The position numbers and the translations under genes were made by a program. The notes below the pieces were generated by a model. That model saw only the letters and a list, made by a program, of their open reading frames with translations. It searched no databases and was not told the DNA's origin. A stretch of DNA of 64,000 bases from Heliomicrobium undosum (GTDB lineage: Bacteria > Bacillota > Desulfitobacteriia > Heliobacteriales > Heliobacteriaceae): contig NZ_WXEY01000006.1 in NCBI RefSeq assembly GCF_009877425.1, forward strand, positions 1 through 64,000, in the 5' to 3' direction. How positions within the stretch are numbered: the stretch's first letter is position 1; the number at the start of each line of letters is the position of its first letter. This document shows positions 18,235-26,709 of this stretch, in pieces.

Positions 18235-19617
18235 ATGATCATCGATAAAAAAAGCGACTTCGACGTGGTCGATCTCTCCTTCGAGGAGATCGACAAGGGG
18301 TTCACACCGCGCCAGGCCATCGCCGAGGCCAAGCGCTGCCTCGACTGCGCCAAGCCCCATTGCCGCGCCGGTTGCCCCATTGAAAACGAGATCCCCCAGT
18401 TCATCAAAGCCCTGGCCAACGGCAACATCGGCGAGGCAAGCGCCATCATCGCCCGCCGCAGCAACCTCCCCGCCGTCTGCGGCCGCGTCTGCCCCCATGA
18501 GCAGCAGTGCGAGAGCCGCTGCGTCCTCAACAAAAAAGGCGAAGGGATCAAGATCGGCAAACTGGAGCGCTTCATCGCCGACTTTGACGCCGAGATGGAG
18601 ATCACCCAGCCCGAAGCCTGCCCTGTCCAAAACAATGGCAAGGGCAAGGTGGCCGTCATCGGCGCCGGCCCCGCCGGCCTGACCGTCGCCGGCGACCTGG
18701 CCAAGCAGTGCTTCGACGTGACCGTCTTCGACGCCCAGGAAGAACCCGGCGGCGTCCTCATCTACGGCATCCCCGACTTCCGCCTGAACAAAGAGGTGGT
18801 GCGCCGGGAGATCCACAAGATGGAGCGCCTCGGCGTCACCTTCCGCAACAAGGTGCTCGTCGGCCAGGACATCACCATCGACCAGCTGCTCCATGAGGGC
18901 TATGATGCCGTCTTCATCGGCACCGGCACCGCATTGCCCAAACGGCTCGACATCCCCGGCAACGACCTGGCCGGTGTCGTGCAGGCCTCCTACTTCCTGC
19001 GCATCGTCGCCCTGGCCAACAGCGGCAAGATCAGCCCGCGTGAAATCCCCGTCTCCATCGGCGACAAGGTCTTCATCATCGGCGCCGGCAACGTGGCCAT
19101 GGACGCCGCCCGGACCGCCCTGCGGCTCGGCGCCTCCGGCGTCACCGTCGTCCACCGCCGCGGCGAGTCGGAGATCACGGCGCTGCGCAGCGAGTTCGAG
19201 CACGCCAGCGCCGAAGGCGTCACCTTCCGCTGGATGTCCTCGCCGGCCCGTTTCCTTGGCGACGAAAAAGTGACCGCCATCGAACTGGAGTCGATGGCCA
19301 TCAACGAGGCGAACCAACTCGTCGCAACAGGGGATCGGCAGACGCTGCCCGCCGACAAGATCATCCTCGCCATCGGCCAGCGCCCTGCCGCGCGGATCAT
19401 CTCCACAGCCGGCGGCATCGAGGTCGACCCCAACGGTTACGTGATCACCCGGGAGCGCCCCTATGGCATGACCACCCGGCGGGGTGTCTTCGCCGGCGGC
19501 GACGTGGTCCACGAACCGGCCACCGTCGTCCTGGCCATGAAGGAAGCGAAAAAAGTGGCCGCCGGCATTGCCATGTACGTCGAAGCCAAGAAATTGATCG
19601 AAGAGTGCGGCATGTAA
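18235..19617 (+). CDS. gltA: NADPH-dependent glutamate synthase small-subunit type oxidoreductase (GltA)
   Basis: 460-residue flavoprotein of the GltD/GltA/NfnB group, which passes electrons from NAD(P)H to Fe-S partners. Residues about 30-95 are the Cys-rich Fe-S domain (CLDCAKPHCRAGCPIENEIP and CGRVCPHEQQCESRC). An FAD Rossmann motif GAGPAGL is near residue 141, and the NADPH site GAGNVAMDAARTALRLGA near 282. No large glutamate synthase subunit or NfnA partner is nearby, so this may be the stand-alone type common in anaerobes; the exact reaction is uncertain. AGGTGA precedes ATG. Confidence 0.88.
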   Translation: MIIDKKSDFDVVDLSFEEIDKGFTPRQAIAEAKRCLDCAKPHCRAGCPIENEIPQFIKALANGNIGEASAIIARRSNLPAVCGRVCPHEQQCESRCVLNKKGEGIKIGKLERFIADFDAEMEITQPEACPVQNNGKGKVAVIGAGPAGLTVAGDLAKQCFDVTVFDAQEEPGGVLIYGIPDFRLNKEVVRREIHKMERLGVTFRNKVLVGQDITIDQLLHEGYDAVFIGTGTALPKRLDIPGNDLAGVVQASYFLRIVALANSGKISPREIPVSIGDKVFIIGAGNVAMDAARTALRLGASGVTVVHRRGESEITALRSEFEHASAEGVTFRWMSSPARFLGDEKVTAIELESMAINEANQLVATGDRQTLPADKIILAIGQRPAARIISTAGGIEVDPNGYVITRERPYGMTTRRGVFAGGDVVHEPATVVLAMKEAKKVAAGIAMYVEAKKLIEECGM

Positions 19618-19663
19618 CCCAAAAGAGCGCCTGCCTTCGCTATCCGTTCCAGATGAATAAGGC

Positions 19664-19706
19664 AAAACCCCTGTGTCCTTCCCCATTGGGAGGCGCAGGG
19701 GTTTTT
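19664..19706 (+). terminator. Terminator of gltA
   Basis: AAAACCCCTG (19664-19673) pairs with CAGGGGTTTT (19696-19705), followed by a T-run. It lies 50 bp past the stop. Confidence 0.85.
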
Positions 19707-19736
19707 CTGCTCATGCCGGAACAGCGCGCATTGTTC

Positions 19737-19769
19737 CACCGGGCTTTCACCGGGCATTCACCGGACATT
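19737..19769. repeat. Three 11-bp tandem repeats
   Basis: CACCGGGCTTT, CACCGGGCATT and CACCGGACATT follow each other exactly at 19737, 19748 and 19759, between the gltA terminator and the convergent glycosyltransferase gene. Confidence 0.8.
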
Positions 19770-19797
19770 CATTTGAACAACTACACTTCCATCCATT

Positions 19798-20913
19798 CTA
19801 CAGGGTCACCTCGGGAGATTCCCAAATAACCTGCCCTGGAACGGTCGCTCCACCGCTTTCCGGCAAGGCAGCCCCTTTTCCCGACGACCCCGGCAGCCCC
19901 GGAAGCGACCGTCCCCCGGCAGGTTCCGAGGCCAGCAGATCGCGTTCTACGATGTACTTGGGGCGATCCTTCACTTCCCGGTAGATCCGGCCCATGTACT
20001 CGCCATTCAGCCCGATGCCCAGCAGGTTCACACCCCCGACAAACCAGATGGAAAACATCAGAAAGGACCCATCGGGAACGGGTTGCCCGATCAACCCCTG
20101 AGCCGCCAGATACAATCCCGCCGACAGGCTGACAACCAGCATCATCATCCCCAGAAAGGTAACCACCCGGATCGGCTTGACGCTGAAGGACGTGATCCCG
20201 TCAAAGGCGAAGGCCAGCATCTTTTTCAGCGGGTACTTCGATGTGCCCGCAAACCGTTCCATCCGATCATAATAGACACAGGTCGAGGGAAAACCGATCA
20301 GCGGGATGATCCCGCGCAAGAACAGGTTCGCCTCCCGAAAATCTTCAAGGTGTTTCAGCACCCGTCTGCTGAGCAGCCGGTAGTCGGCATGATCATAGAC
20401 AATATCGACACCCATCCGCCGCATCAATCGATAAAATCCTTGGGCCGACTGCCGCTTGAAAAAGCTGTCCTTCTCCCGTTTGCGCCGGACGCCGTACACC
20501 ACATCATAGCCTTCGTGATATTTTTTTACAAAGGCTTCTATCGCGCTGACATCATCCTGCAGGTCGGCGTCAATGGACACGACACAGTCCGAACAACATC
20601 CGGCTCGGTGCAAACCGGCCAGCAATGCATACTGATGCCCTACGTTCCGGGCAAGCTTCAGTCCCTTGACACTTGGCTCAGTGGCATGCAAGTTCTCGAT
20701 CAGTTCCCATGTCCGATCGCTGCTGCCGTCATCGACGAACAGGACCATGCTCTGCGGCGAAATGAGCCGGTTGCCTACAAGCCCCTCCAACACACCGATT
20801 AGACGCCTCGCCGTTTCCGGCAAAACCGCCTCTTCATTATAACAAGGCGCCACGATGGATAAGACAGGGCGATCATCTTCACCCTTATCCCCGGTGGTAG
20901 CCACCACGTTCAT
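19798..20913 (-). CDS. Family 2 membrane glycosyltransferase (DPM1/GtrB-like)
   Basis: 371 residues. The GT-A catalytic domain covers about residues 15-240: SIVAPCYNEEAVLPETA, VDDGSSDRTWE, and the metal-binding VSIDADLQDD. Two hydrophobic segments near the C-terminus (KPIRVVTFLGMMMLVVSLSAGLYL and FLMFSIWFVGGVNLLGIGL) anchor it in the membrane. Such enzymes load a sugar on undecaprenyl phosphate, which GT39/GT83-type enzymes then use; one is encoded directly upstream (21040-22656). The ATG at 20913 abuts the AGGGG; GTG at 20907 is better spaced and may be the real start. Confidence 0.9.
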   Translation of the reverse strand: MNVVATTGDKGEDDRPVLSIVAPCYNEEAVLPETARRLIGVLEGLVGNRLISPQSMVLFVDDGSSDRTWELIENLHATEPSVKGLKLARNVGHQYALLAGLHRAGCCSDCVVSIDADLQDDVSAIEAFVKKYHEGYDVVYGVRRKREKDSFFKRQSAQGFYRLMRRMGVDIVYDHADYRLLSRRVLKHLEDFREANLFLRGIIPLIGFPSTCVYYDRMERFAGTSKYPLKKMLAFAFDGITSFSVKPIRVVTFLGMMMLVVSLSAGLYLAAQGLIGQPVPDGSFLMFSIWFVGGVNLLGIGLNGEYMGRIYREVKDRPKYIVERDLLASEPAGGRSLPGLPGSSGKGAALPESGGATVPGQVIWESPEVTL

Positions 20914-21039
20914 CCCCTACCGTCACAACACTCGTCAGACCCATTTGAGTCATCCTTATCCGAGTCAGACACTTCCTGATCAGTATTTCCATTTCCGCTA
21001 GTTCCAACAACCTTTACCCGGAGAAAGAAGGCGCCCTGG

Positions 21040-22656
21040 TTACCGCTCACCATCCGGGGCGGCGATCAGGTAATCGCTGTTCTCCGCCACCACATGCAAT
21101 CGCTCCTTGAAGACCAGACGCCGGTTGTCTTCGTTGTTTCCCAACACGAGCAAGCCCCTTCTCTCCCTCAGGTATTCCTCAACCGTTATCGTCCGGGCTC
21201 GCCAGTCCCCATAGAGTTCTGCCGCCAACAGATGCGACTGCCGCCATGGGCCTAGCTGCGTCATCGGCCCGCCCCGGTATTCTGTTCGCGACCCCAGGTC
21301 TTTCAGCAGCGCCTGAAAATGATCGGCCTCCGCCTCCGGATGTTGGATATGCCTCAAAATCGCCTGTTCATAGGGAATCGCTGAAAACAGGAACAGCGCG
21401 ACGATGACGGAGGACAATACCACTCTCCAAACTACCGCTGCGCTCTCGCCATGGCCGTGCAAGAAAGGCGTCTTGACGTCGCTATATTCCCGTAAAACAG
21501 AGGCCGTAATGGCGCCGATGATGACGGCGAAGGCCGGATAGATGGGTAGGATATACCACTCAATCTTCGTCTTCGCCAGGCTGAACAGAAAAAAGGGAAC
21601 AACCAGCCACAGGAACAGTCCGAGGGCGGTATCGCGCTGCTCGATCAGTACAGGCCGCTTCTTCCGCAACACGAGAAAAACGACACCGCCGGCAGCCAAG
21701 AGGAGAAGCCAGCGATAATACCACATCTGTAAGATATGAAAATAAAACCAGCCATCGCCCACATGCCCCTCCAGCGGGGTGGACGTTCGCGCCAGGAGAT
21801 CGAAGGAGACCATCTCCGTAAAAAACGTGGGTCCGTCGACAGCCAGACGGGCGGACGCCCACAAAAGAATCGACCCGGCTGCGCAAAAAAGGTATCCTCC
21901 GGCCTCCTTATACCGCAACCGGAACAACATCCCCGTCAGCAGCAGGTACATACCTGAGATGACAGCAATGCTGATGGCGTGCCAACTCTTGGTCAAAAAA
22001 GCCAACGAAAAGGCAAACCCCGAAAGATAGAGCCAGCGCCGGTGCTTGTTCGACAGCAACAACGCCAGGATCGACAGGGTGAAAAAGAAGACGAAGAGCG
22101 AGTCCGCATCGGCCCGCCGGGCGCTGTGCCAGAGGATGTACTGCGGCGTCGTGACAAGCGCCGTCATCGAAAGCAGCGACGCCAGATTCCCATACTGCCT
22201 GCGGACAAACCAGCCGACCGCCAGGATGGTCAACAAAGCGGCAACCGCCGACCCCAGCCTCATCCCCCAGGGATTGAAACCGGCCACCGCGTAGCCGGCA
22301 GCGATGGCCCAGAAACTGATGGGCGGTTTCAGGTTCCAGTAGTCCTGTTCAAAATTGTAGGTGTTGACGATGTAATTGCCGCTTCGGATCATCTCATAGG
22401 CGCTGACACCATGGCGAGCCTCGTCCCAATCACAAATAGAGAAACTGCCCAGATGATAAAAGAGATTGATCAGCGCCACCAGCAACAAGAGCACCCAAGA
22501 GAACCAATAATGCCGTTCCGCCAAATCGGCACGCCGATCGGCAGCGTGATTGAGAAGATTGCCAACAAGGTTTTCAAGGGTTTTGCCAAACGAGCGAATC
22601 AACCGGCGAAACCATCCTTCCCGTACCCGGCCCAAATCCTCCCATAGAATATCCAC
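21040..22656 (-). CDS. PMT/ArnT-like (GT39/GT83) membrane glycosyltransferase
   Basis: About 538 residues, with at least ten hydrophobic segments. The first external loop carries the hallmark acidic motif CDWDEARHG, and KTKIEWYILPIYPAFAV lies further on. This family transfers a sugar from a polyprenyl-phosphate carrier to lipid or protein. The open frame continues upstream to 22932 through the AOR terminator and coding region, which cannot be the real start. GTG at 22656 is a compromise; a TTG after GGAAGGA at about 22600 is also possible. It pairs with the GT2 gene downstream in a lipid-linked sugar pathway (inference). The 126 bp between the two genes hold nothing else recognisable. Confidence 0.83.
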   Translation of the reverse strand: MDILWEDLGRVREGWFRRLIRSFGKTLENLVGNLLNHAADRRADLAERHYWFSWVLLLLVALINLFYHLGSFSICDWDEARHGVSAYEMIRSGNYIVNTYNFEQDYWNLKPPISFWAIAAGYAVAGFNPWGMRLGSAVAALLTILAVGWFVRRQYGNLASLLSMTALVTTPQYILWHSARRADADSLFVFFFTLSILALLLSNKHRRWLYLSGFAFSLAFLTKSWHAISIAVISGMYLLLTGMLFRLRYKEAGGYLFCAAGSILLWASARLAVDGPTFFTEMVSFDLLARTSTPLEGHVGDGWFYFHILQMWYYRWLLLLAAGGVVFLVLRKKRPVLIEQRDTALGLFLWLVVPFFLFSLAKTKIEWYILPIYPAFAVIIGAITASVLREYSDVKTPFLHGHGESAAVVWRVVLSSVIVALFLFSAIPYEQAILRHIQHPEAEADHFQALLKDLGSRTEYRGGPMTQLGPWRQSHLLAAELYGDWRARTITVEEYLRERRGLLVLGNNEDNRRLVFKERLHVVAENSDYLIAAPDGER

Positions 22657-22714
22657 TTTACAAGCAAAAAAGCCCTCGCCCACCGCGTTTGCGCGCCGGG
22701 ACGCGGAAAGGAAA

Positions 22715-22745
22715 AACAAACAGGGGAGGCCTCGGCCTCCCCTGT
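22715..22745 (-). terminator. Terminator of the aldehyde oxidoreductase gene
   Basis: A 12-bp perfect stem ACAGGGGAGGCC/GGCCTCCCCTGT with a 2-base loop (22720-22745), followed on the minus strand by TTGTTTTTCC. Confidence 0.88.
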
Positions 22746-22765
22746 CAATCCATTCATCGTTATGC

Positions 22766-24562
22766 TTATTCCAGCCCCAGCGCTTGCAATTTCTCCTTCG
22801 TCGGCACGCCGTCGGCGTCCCAACCGCGGACCTCGTAATAGAGGGGCAGCAGTTCGTCCAGCTTGTGCACCCAGCCCTTGGAGGGGCCTTCCGGCAGCGG
22901 CTCTTCCAGCAGGCGCTTCGGCAGCGTGTCATCGGCCTTCGTCAGCCCGGCCTGCATGTTGAAGAGGCGCTCCAGGTTGTAGATGCGGTCGCCGGCCGCC
23001 AGCACCTCATCGGCCGTCCACTCGACACCCATGGCTGCGCTCAGCAGGTCGGCGTAGTCGCCGGCGCCGAGGGCGAAGGATGTGAAGAGGCACATGCCGG
23101 TGGCGTCGATGGAGGCGGTCAAATCCTGGAAGATCTTCGCCCAGAGCGGCTTGCCTTCCAGAGAGAAACGGTCCAGTTTTTCCGGCAGGCCCAGGATCTC
23201 CGGCGAGATCATGTAGCCGCGCACGTGGCAACCGCCCCGGTTCGATGTGGCGTACTGGACGCCATGACCCTGGATGCCGCGCGGGTCATAGGCCGGCAGT
23301 TCCTGCTTCTTGACAGTCATCGAGTACTCGGGGGCGCCGTAGGAGTCGGCCAGGCGGTAGGAACCCATGGCCAGCTTGGCGCCAAAACCTTCGGCAGCGC
23401 CCATCTTCTTCGTCCACTCGACGATGGCGTCGGCGTTGCCCCAGGCCAGTTCCGGTCCGTCCACTTCCTCGGCCTTGATATAGCCTTTTTCAAAGAGTTC
23501 CATGGCGCAGGCGATGGTGGCGCCAGCCGAGATGGTGTCCAGTCCGTACTCGTTGCAAAGGTGGTTGGCCTTGATGATCGCCTTCATATCATTGATGCCA
23601 CAGTCGGAACCGTAGCACCAGATGGTTTCATACTCGGGTCCGCCGCCTTCCATCTCATCGGCCTTGGTGTAACGGCCGCAGGCGATGGGGCAACGGTAGC
23701 AGGGATCCTTTTTCAGGAGGTATTTCTCGGCCAGCGTCTCGCCGGAGATAGCTTCCGCATCGTCAAAGACGCCTGTCTGGAAGTTGCGCGTGGGGAAGAC
23801 GCCGCTCTCATTGATGATGTTCACGAGTACTGCCGTGCCGTAGGTGGGAAGGCCCTGTCCGGTGACGCCGTTTTCCCGGATTTTGGCCATGACGCCCTTC
23901 AGGAGCCCCTTCATCCGCTCCGCATCAGCCAACTGCACCTTGCCGGAGCCGCGGACGACGATGGCCTTCACATTTTTCGAACCGACGACAGCGCCAACGC
24001 CGGAGCGGCCGGCGGCGCGGAAGCGGTCATTCATCACCGCCGCCATGGGCGATAGGTTTTCCCCGGCCGGGCCGATGCAGAGGACGCGGGCCTTCGGATC
24101 GCCCGCCTCTTCTAACAGCGTGTCCGTCGCCTCGTTCACCTTCATCCCCCAGAGATGGCCGGCGTCGCGGATCTCCACCTTGTCGTCTTGGATGCTGATG
24201 TAAACGGGCTTTTCCGACTTGCCTTCCAGGACGACGATGTCATAGCCGGCGTTTTTCAGTTCCGGTCCCCAGAAACCGCCCGAGTTGGAGCAGGCGATGG
24301 TGCCGGTCAGGGGCGACTTGGTGATCACCATGTAGCGACCGCCGGTCGGCACGTTTGTGCCCGTCAAAGGGCCCGTCGTGATGAAGACCTTGTTCTCGGG
24401 GCTCAGCGCGTCGATGGCGGGATCAATCTCTTGAGACAGCAGATAACTGCCGAGACCCCGGCCGCCGATAAACTTTTTCGCCACGTCCACATCCAAGGGT
24501 TCGCACTTGATCGTTTTTTCCGAAAGATTGATGCGAAGCACCGTGCCCACGTAGGCGTTCAT
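22766..24562 (-). CDS. aor: Tungsten-containing aldehyde:ferredoxin oxidoreductase
   Basis: 598 residues, the usual family length. It oxidises aldehydes to acids with ferredoxin as acceptor, or runs in reverse, using a tungstopterin and one [4Fe-4S] cluster. The N-terminal domain starts MNAYVGTVLRINLSEKTIKCEPLD with GGRGLGSYLL. The cluster ligands are in CYRCPIACGR (about residue 287), with a distal Cys in MCLFTSFALG. The pterin-binding GPLTGTNVPTGGRY and RSGVGAVVGSKNVKAIVVRG are present. ATG follows AAGGAGGG. No tungstate transporter or cofactor gene is adjacent. Confidence 0.93.
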   Translation of the reverse strand: MNAYVGTVLRINLSEKTIKCEPLDVDVAKKFIGGRGLGSYLLSQEIDPAIDALSPENKVFITTGPLTGTNVPTGGRYMVITKSPLTGTIACSNSGGFWGPELKNAGYDIVVLEGKSEKPVYISIQDDKVEIRDAGHLWGMKVNEATDTLLEEAGDPKARVLCIGPAGENLSPMAAVMNDRFRAAGRSGVGAVVGSKNVKAIVVRGSGKVQLADAERMKGLLKGVMAKIRENGVTGQGLPTYGTAVLVNIINESGVFPTRNFQTGVFDDAEAISGETLAEKYLLKKDPCYRCPIACGRYTKADEMEGGGPEYETIWCYGSDCGINDMKAIIKANHLCNEYGLDTISAGATIACAMELFEKGYIKAEEVDGPELAWGNADAIVEWTKKMGAAEGFGAKLAMGSYRLADSYGAPEYSMTVKKQELPAYDPRGIQGHGVQYATSNRGGCHVRGYMISPEILGLPEKLDRFSLEGKPLWAKIFQDLTASIDATGMCLFTSFALGAGDYADLLSAAMGVEWTADEVLAAGDRIYNLERLFNMQAGLTKADDTLPKRLLEEPLPEGPSKGWVHKLDELLPLYYEVRGWDADGVPTKEKLQALGLE

Positions 24563-24879
24563 GAAAAGCCCTCCTTTTGTGTAGTCAGTAGTTCAATAAA
24601 CGCCGGTTTTGGCGCTTGTCCTCATCGTTCGTTCGCACAAAGATAAACTTGATATCGCTATCACTTGATTCAAATAATTTGACAAGTTCACGCAAATCCC
24701 TGCCTGCAATGTGAAAAAAGTTAAAAAATTTTGGAAATATGCTTTTTTGTGCATATTTGAAACCCTCGATTCAGCTTTAATTCGTAATAGATACCATCAA
24801 TTGAATTAAAAAAAATCAGACAGGACCAGAGAGACCTGCCGATTCGTTGAGGCTATTTCTTTTGATCACAGCTTTTCTC
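24563..24879. promoter_or_regulatory. AT-rich upstream region of aor with two inverted repeats
   Basis: The region holds AAATATGC-N8-GCATATTT (24735-24758) and TTTAATTC-N19-GAATTAAA (24776-24810). Neither is followed by a terminator T-run in the aor direction, so they are candidate regulator-binding sites or structure. No ORF is supported. Confidence 0.4.
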
Positions 24880-25404
24880 TTACTTCCTCGTCGCTCGAAA
24901 ATGACCGCCGCGAATGGTCCGCGTGTCCAACACGGTGATGAAGGCGTTGGCGTCCCAGTCCCGGATCAACTTCTCCAATTCCTTCAACCTTTTTCGCTCA
25001 AAGACAATGTTGAGGGTGTGATGGCAACCGTCGCGGCCCTGACAGGGAAAGAGCGTCAAGCCGAAGCCTCGACCCCGCAGGGAGTCAGTGAAGGAAAAGG
25101 GCTCCTCCATGGTGATTACCTGCATCGTCAAAAAGCCGAAGGCCAGCTTCTCTTCGATCCAGATGCCGACGACATTCCCGGCGGCGAAGCCCAGGGCATA
25201 AAAGATGAGGCTGACGGGATCGTCCAGGGTGTTGATCAGGTATTTGAGCACCGTTATGTACACCAGCACTTCCACAGTCCCGAAGGCGGCGGCCCAGGCC
25301 TTGTTTCCGCGCATGGCCATCAGCGTCCGCAAGGTCATCATGGAGACATCCAAAATGCGAGCAAAAAAAACGACGAAATAACCCACGATCAGTTCAATAG
25401 TCAA
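24880..25404 (-). CDS. UPF0316 family membrane protein (DUF5698/DUF2179)
   Basis: 174 residues. Three hydrophobic helices come first (VGYFVVFFARILDVSMMTLRTLM, VEVLVYITVLKYLI, FYALGFAAGNVVGIWIEEKL). A cytosolic DUF2179-type domain of about 80 residues follows, with MQVITMEEPFSFTDSLRGRGFGLT and ending AFITVLDTRTIRGGHF. Function unknown; DUF2179 domains may bind a ligand. The TTG start overlaps the TetR stop by 4 bases, indicating coupled translation, and GGGGGGAG precedes it. Confidence 0.85.
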   Translation of the reverse strand: MTIELIVGYFVVFFARILDVSMMTLRTLMAMRGNKAWAAAFGTVEVLVYITVLKYLINTLDDPVSLIFYALGFAAGNVVGIWIEEKLAFGFLTMQVITMEEPFSFTDSLRGRGFGLTLFPCQGRDGCHHTLNIVFERKRLKELEKLIRDWDANAFITVLDTRTIRGGHFRATRK

Positions 25405-26027
25405 TTGTCTCCCCCCTTGCCCAACCCATGTTGAATGAAGTCCAGATAGCGCTCATAGTCGCTGAGCAACTCTTCATAGTCTACCGCTGTCCGGTCATAG
25501 GGAATGATCCGGTCAAAGTGGTTCAGCAGATAAGACAGCAACTTGTGAATCAACGCCGGCGGAAAATCGCCGCGCAACTCCCCACGGGCGATCGCGCCTT
25601 CGATGAGGGGGCGCAGGTAATCCTCCGCGCCCTGGCCGAGCTTTTCCCAGACGTAGGCTTTGACATCCTTGTTCTTCTCTACAATAAATCGTTGGCCCAG
25701 TTGCGCATATTGGGGGTACTCCCGGGCAAAGAGCAAGGCAATTTTCCCCTGCTGTTTCAACAATTCGAAAAACCCCTTCCCCGCCAGCGCATCAGGGTGG
25801 GCCGCCTGCCACTGTTGGAAGAAGTCCACCTTGGCCCGGGAGACCTCCGCCATCAGGGAGAGATAAAGTTCCAGTTTGTCTTCGTAATGATGGTAGAAGC
25901 TTCCCTTGCTGACACCGGCCTGCTTGATGATGCGGTTTAGCGACGCCTCATCATACTCGTACGCGGTGAATTCGTCGAGGGCGGCCTCCAGCAGGGCCTG
26001 CTTTTTTTCAAAATGGCTTTCTATCAC
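25401..26027 (-). CDS. TetR-family transcriptional regulator
   Basis: About 208 residues. The N-terminal HTH covers residues about 5-50 (ALLEAALDEFTAYEYDEASLNRIIKQAGVSKGSFYHHYEDK). The rest is the variable helical ligand domain. GTG at 26027 has GAAGGA at 7 bases; an upstream GTG at 26048 has no clear site. It is the second gene of a transcript that starts with the ABC remnant and ends with the UPF0316 gene. The palindrome at 26562-26577 over the promoter is a plausible autoregulatory operator. Confidence 0.88.
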   Translation of the reverse strand: MIESHFEKKQALLEAALDEFTAYEYDEASLNRIIKQAGVSKGSFYHHYEDKLELYLSLMAEVSRAKVDFFQQWQAAHPDALAGKGFFELLKQQGKIALLFAREYPQYAQLGQRFIVEKNKDVKAYVWEKLGQGAEDYLRPLIEGAIARGELRGDFPPALIHKLLSYLLNHFDRIIPYDRTAVDYEELLSDYERYLDFIQHGLGKGGDN

Positions 26028-26049
26028 GTCTCGTTCCTTCTCTCTCACG

Positions 26050-26540
26050 CTATCGCAAGCGCAACCGTTGCTTCAGCATCGGCAGCAACAGCAGCAGCGG
26101 CAATGCATTCATGACCAGCGTCACCATGAAAAGGCCGGCAAACTGCGTCTGCCCGTCGACCAGCAAGGCCTTCAAGAGCCGGTAAATCCAATAGTGCGGG
26201 AAGGGGTAAAAAAGCCACTGCCATCCTGCGGCGGCGAAATAGGCCACGACAGCAGTGATGCGGCCACAGAATAGACAAGGGTCAGCAGGCTCTATCCGCG
26301 CCGTCGCCGGATCCAGGCCGGAAGTAGGCTCGTCCAGGAAGAGATAATCGGGGCGGTTGAGGAGGGAACGGGCAAAGACGAGCCGCTGTTTCATCCCCTT
26401 GGAGTAGGCGCCGACCCGCATGTCCATGGCCTCGCCGAGCCCCACCCGTTCCAACAGCCGCCGGGGGTCGATAGACAATCGTCACGAGGCGAATGTAGCG
26501 AGGCGATGCCGCATGGTAGAGGTCTGCTCACCTGAAACGA
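26050..26540 (-). pseudogene. ABC-transporter remnant: ATPase joined in frame to a permease tail
   Basis: A 142-codon frame (26478-26050). Residues about 1-60 are the second half of an ABC ATPase: signature-like [16 protein letters not shown], Walker [18 protein letters not shown]. It then switches without a stop to what looks like the last 75 residues of an ABC-2 permease ([20 protein letters not shown], ending [14 protein letters not shown]). Walker A, the Q-loop, the H-loop and most of the permease are missing. Upstream, 26540-26479 encodes only a short frame beginning MRHRLA, perhaps another scrap of the ATPase. Deletions have removed both transporter genes while leaving promoter, operator and TetR regulator. 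Confidence 0.8.
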
Positions 26541-26561
26541 GACCGGATAAACCACTCGGTC

Positions 26562-26605
26562 TAGACCACATGGTCTATCATATGCCTGTTACATCCATTT
26601 GTCAA
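26562..26605 (-). promoter_or_regulatory. Promoter with TetR-type palindrome upstream of the ABC remnant
   Basis: On the minus strand: TTGACA (26605-26600), 17 bp, TATGAT (26582-26577). A perfect palindrome TAGACCA-CA-TGGTCTA (26562-26577) abuts the -10, where a repressor would block initiation. The downstream TetR gene is the likely binder. Confidence 0.7.
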
Positions 26606-26647
26606 AGCGGGCACAATCATAAGCGTGCCTACCCTTTCTGTTGAAAA

Positions 26648-26688
26648 GAAGAACCGTCCCAGCTTTTTTAGCGTGGAAACGGTTCTTC
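26648..26688 (-). terminator. Terminator of the hydroxyacid dehydrogenase gene
   Basis: GAAGAACCGT (26648-26657) pairs with ACGGTTCTTC (26679-26688), a 10-bp stem. The minus-strand exit reads TTCTTCTTTTC. Confidence 0.65.
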
Positions 26689-26709
26689 GCAATGATATTA
26701 CACCAGTGT

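Noticed and set aside
18184-19686. 500-codon minus-strand frame opposite gltA
   Set aside because: The coding strand is clearly gltA. The antisense frame is Asp/Gly/Val-rich, typical of GC-rich antisense, with no motifs.
22656-22932. N-terminal extension of the GT39 frame into aor
   Set aside because: It would cross a strong terminator and 165 bases of aor coding sequence; composition is Arg/Cys-rich.
22550-24055. 501-codon plus-strand frame opposite aor
   Set aside because: Antisense to a well-supported oxidoreductase; no start signals or motifs.
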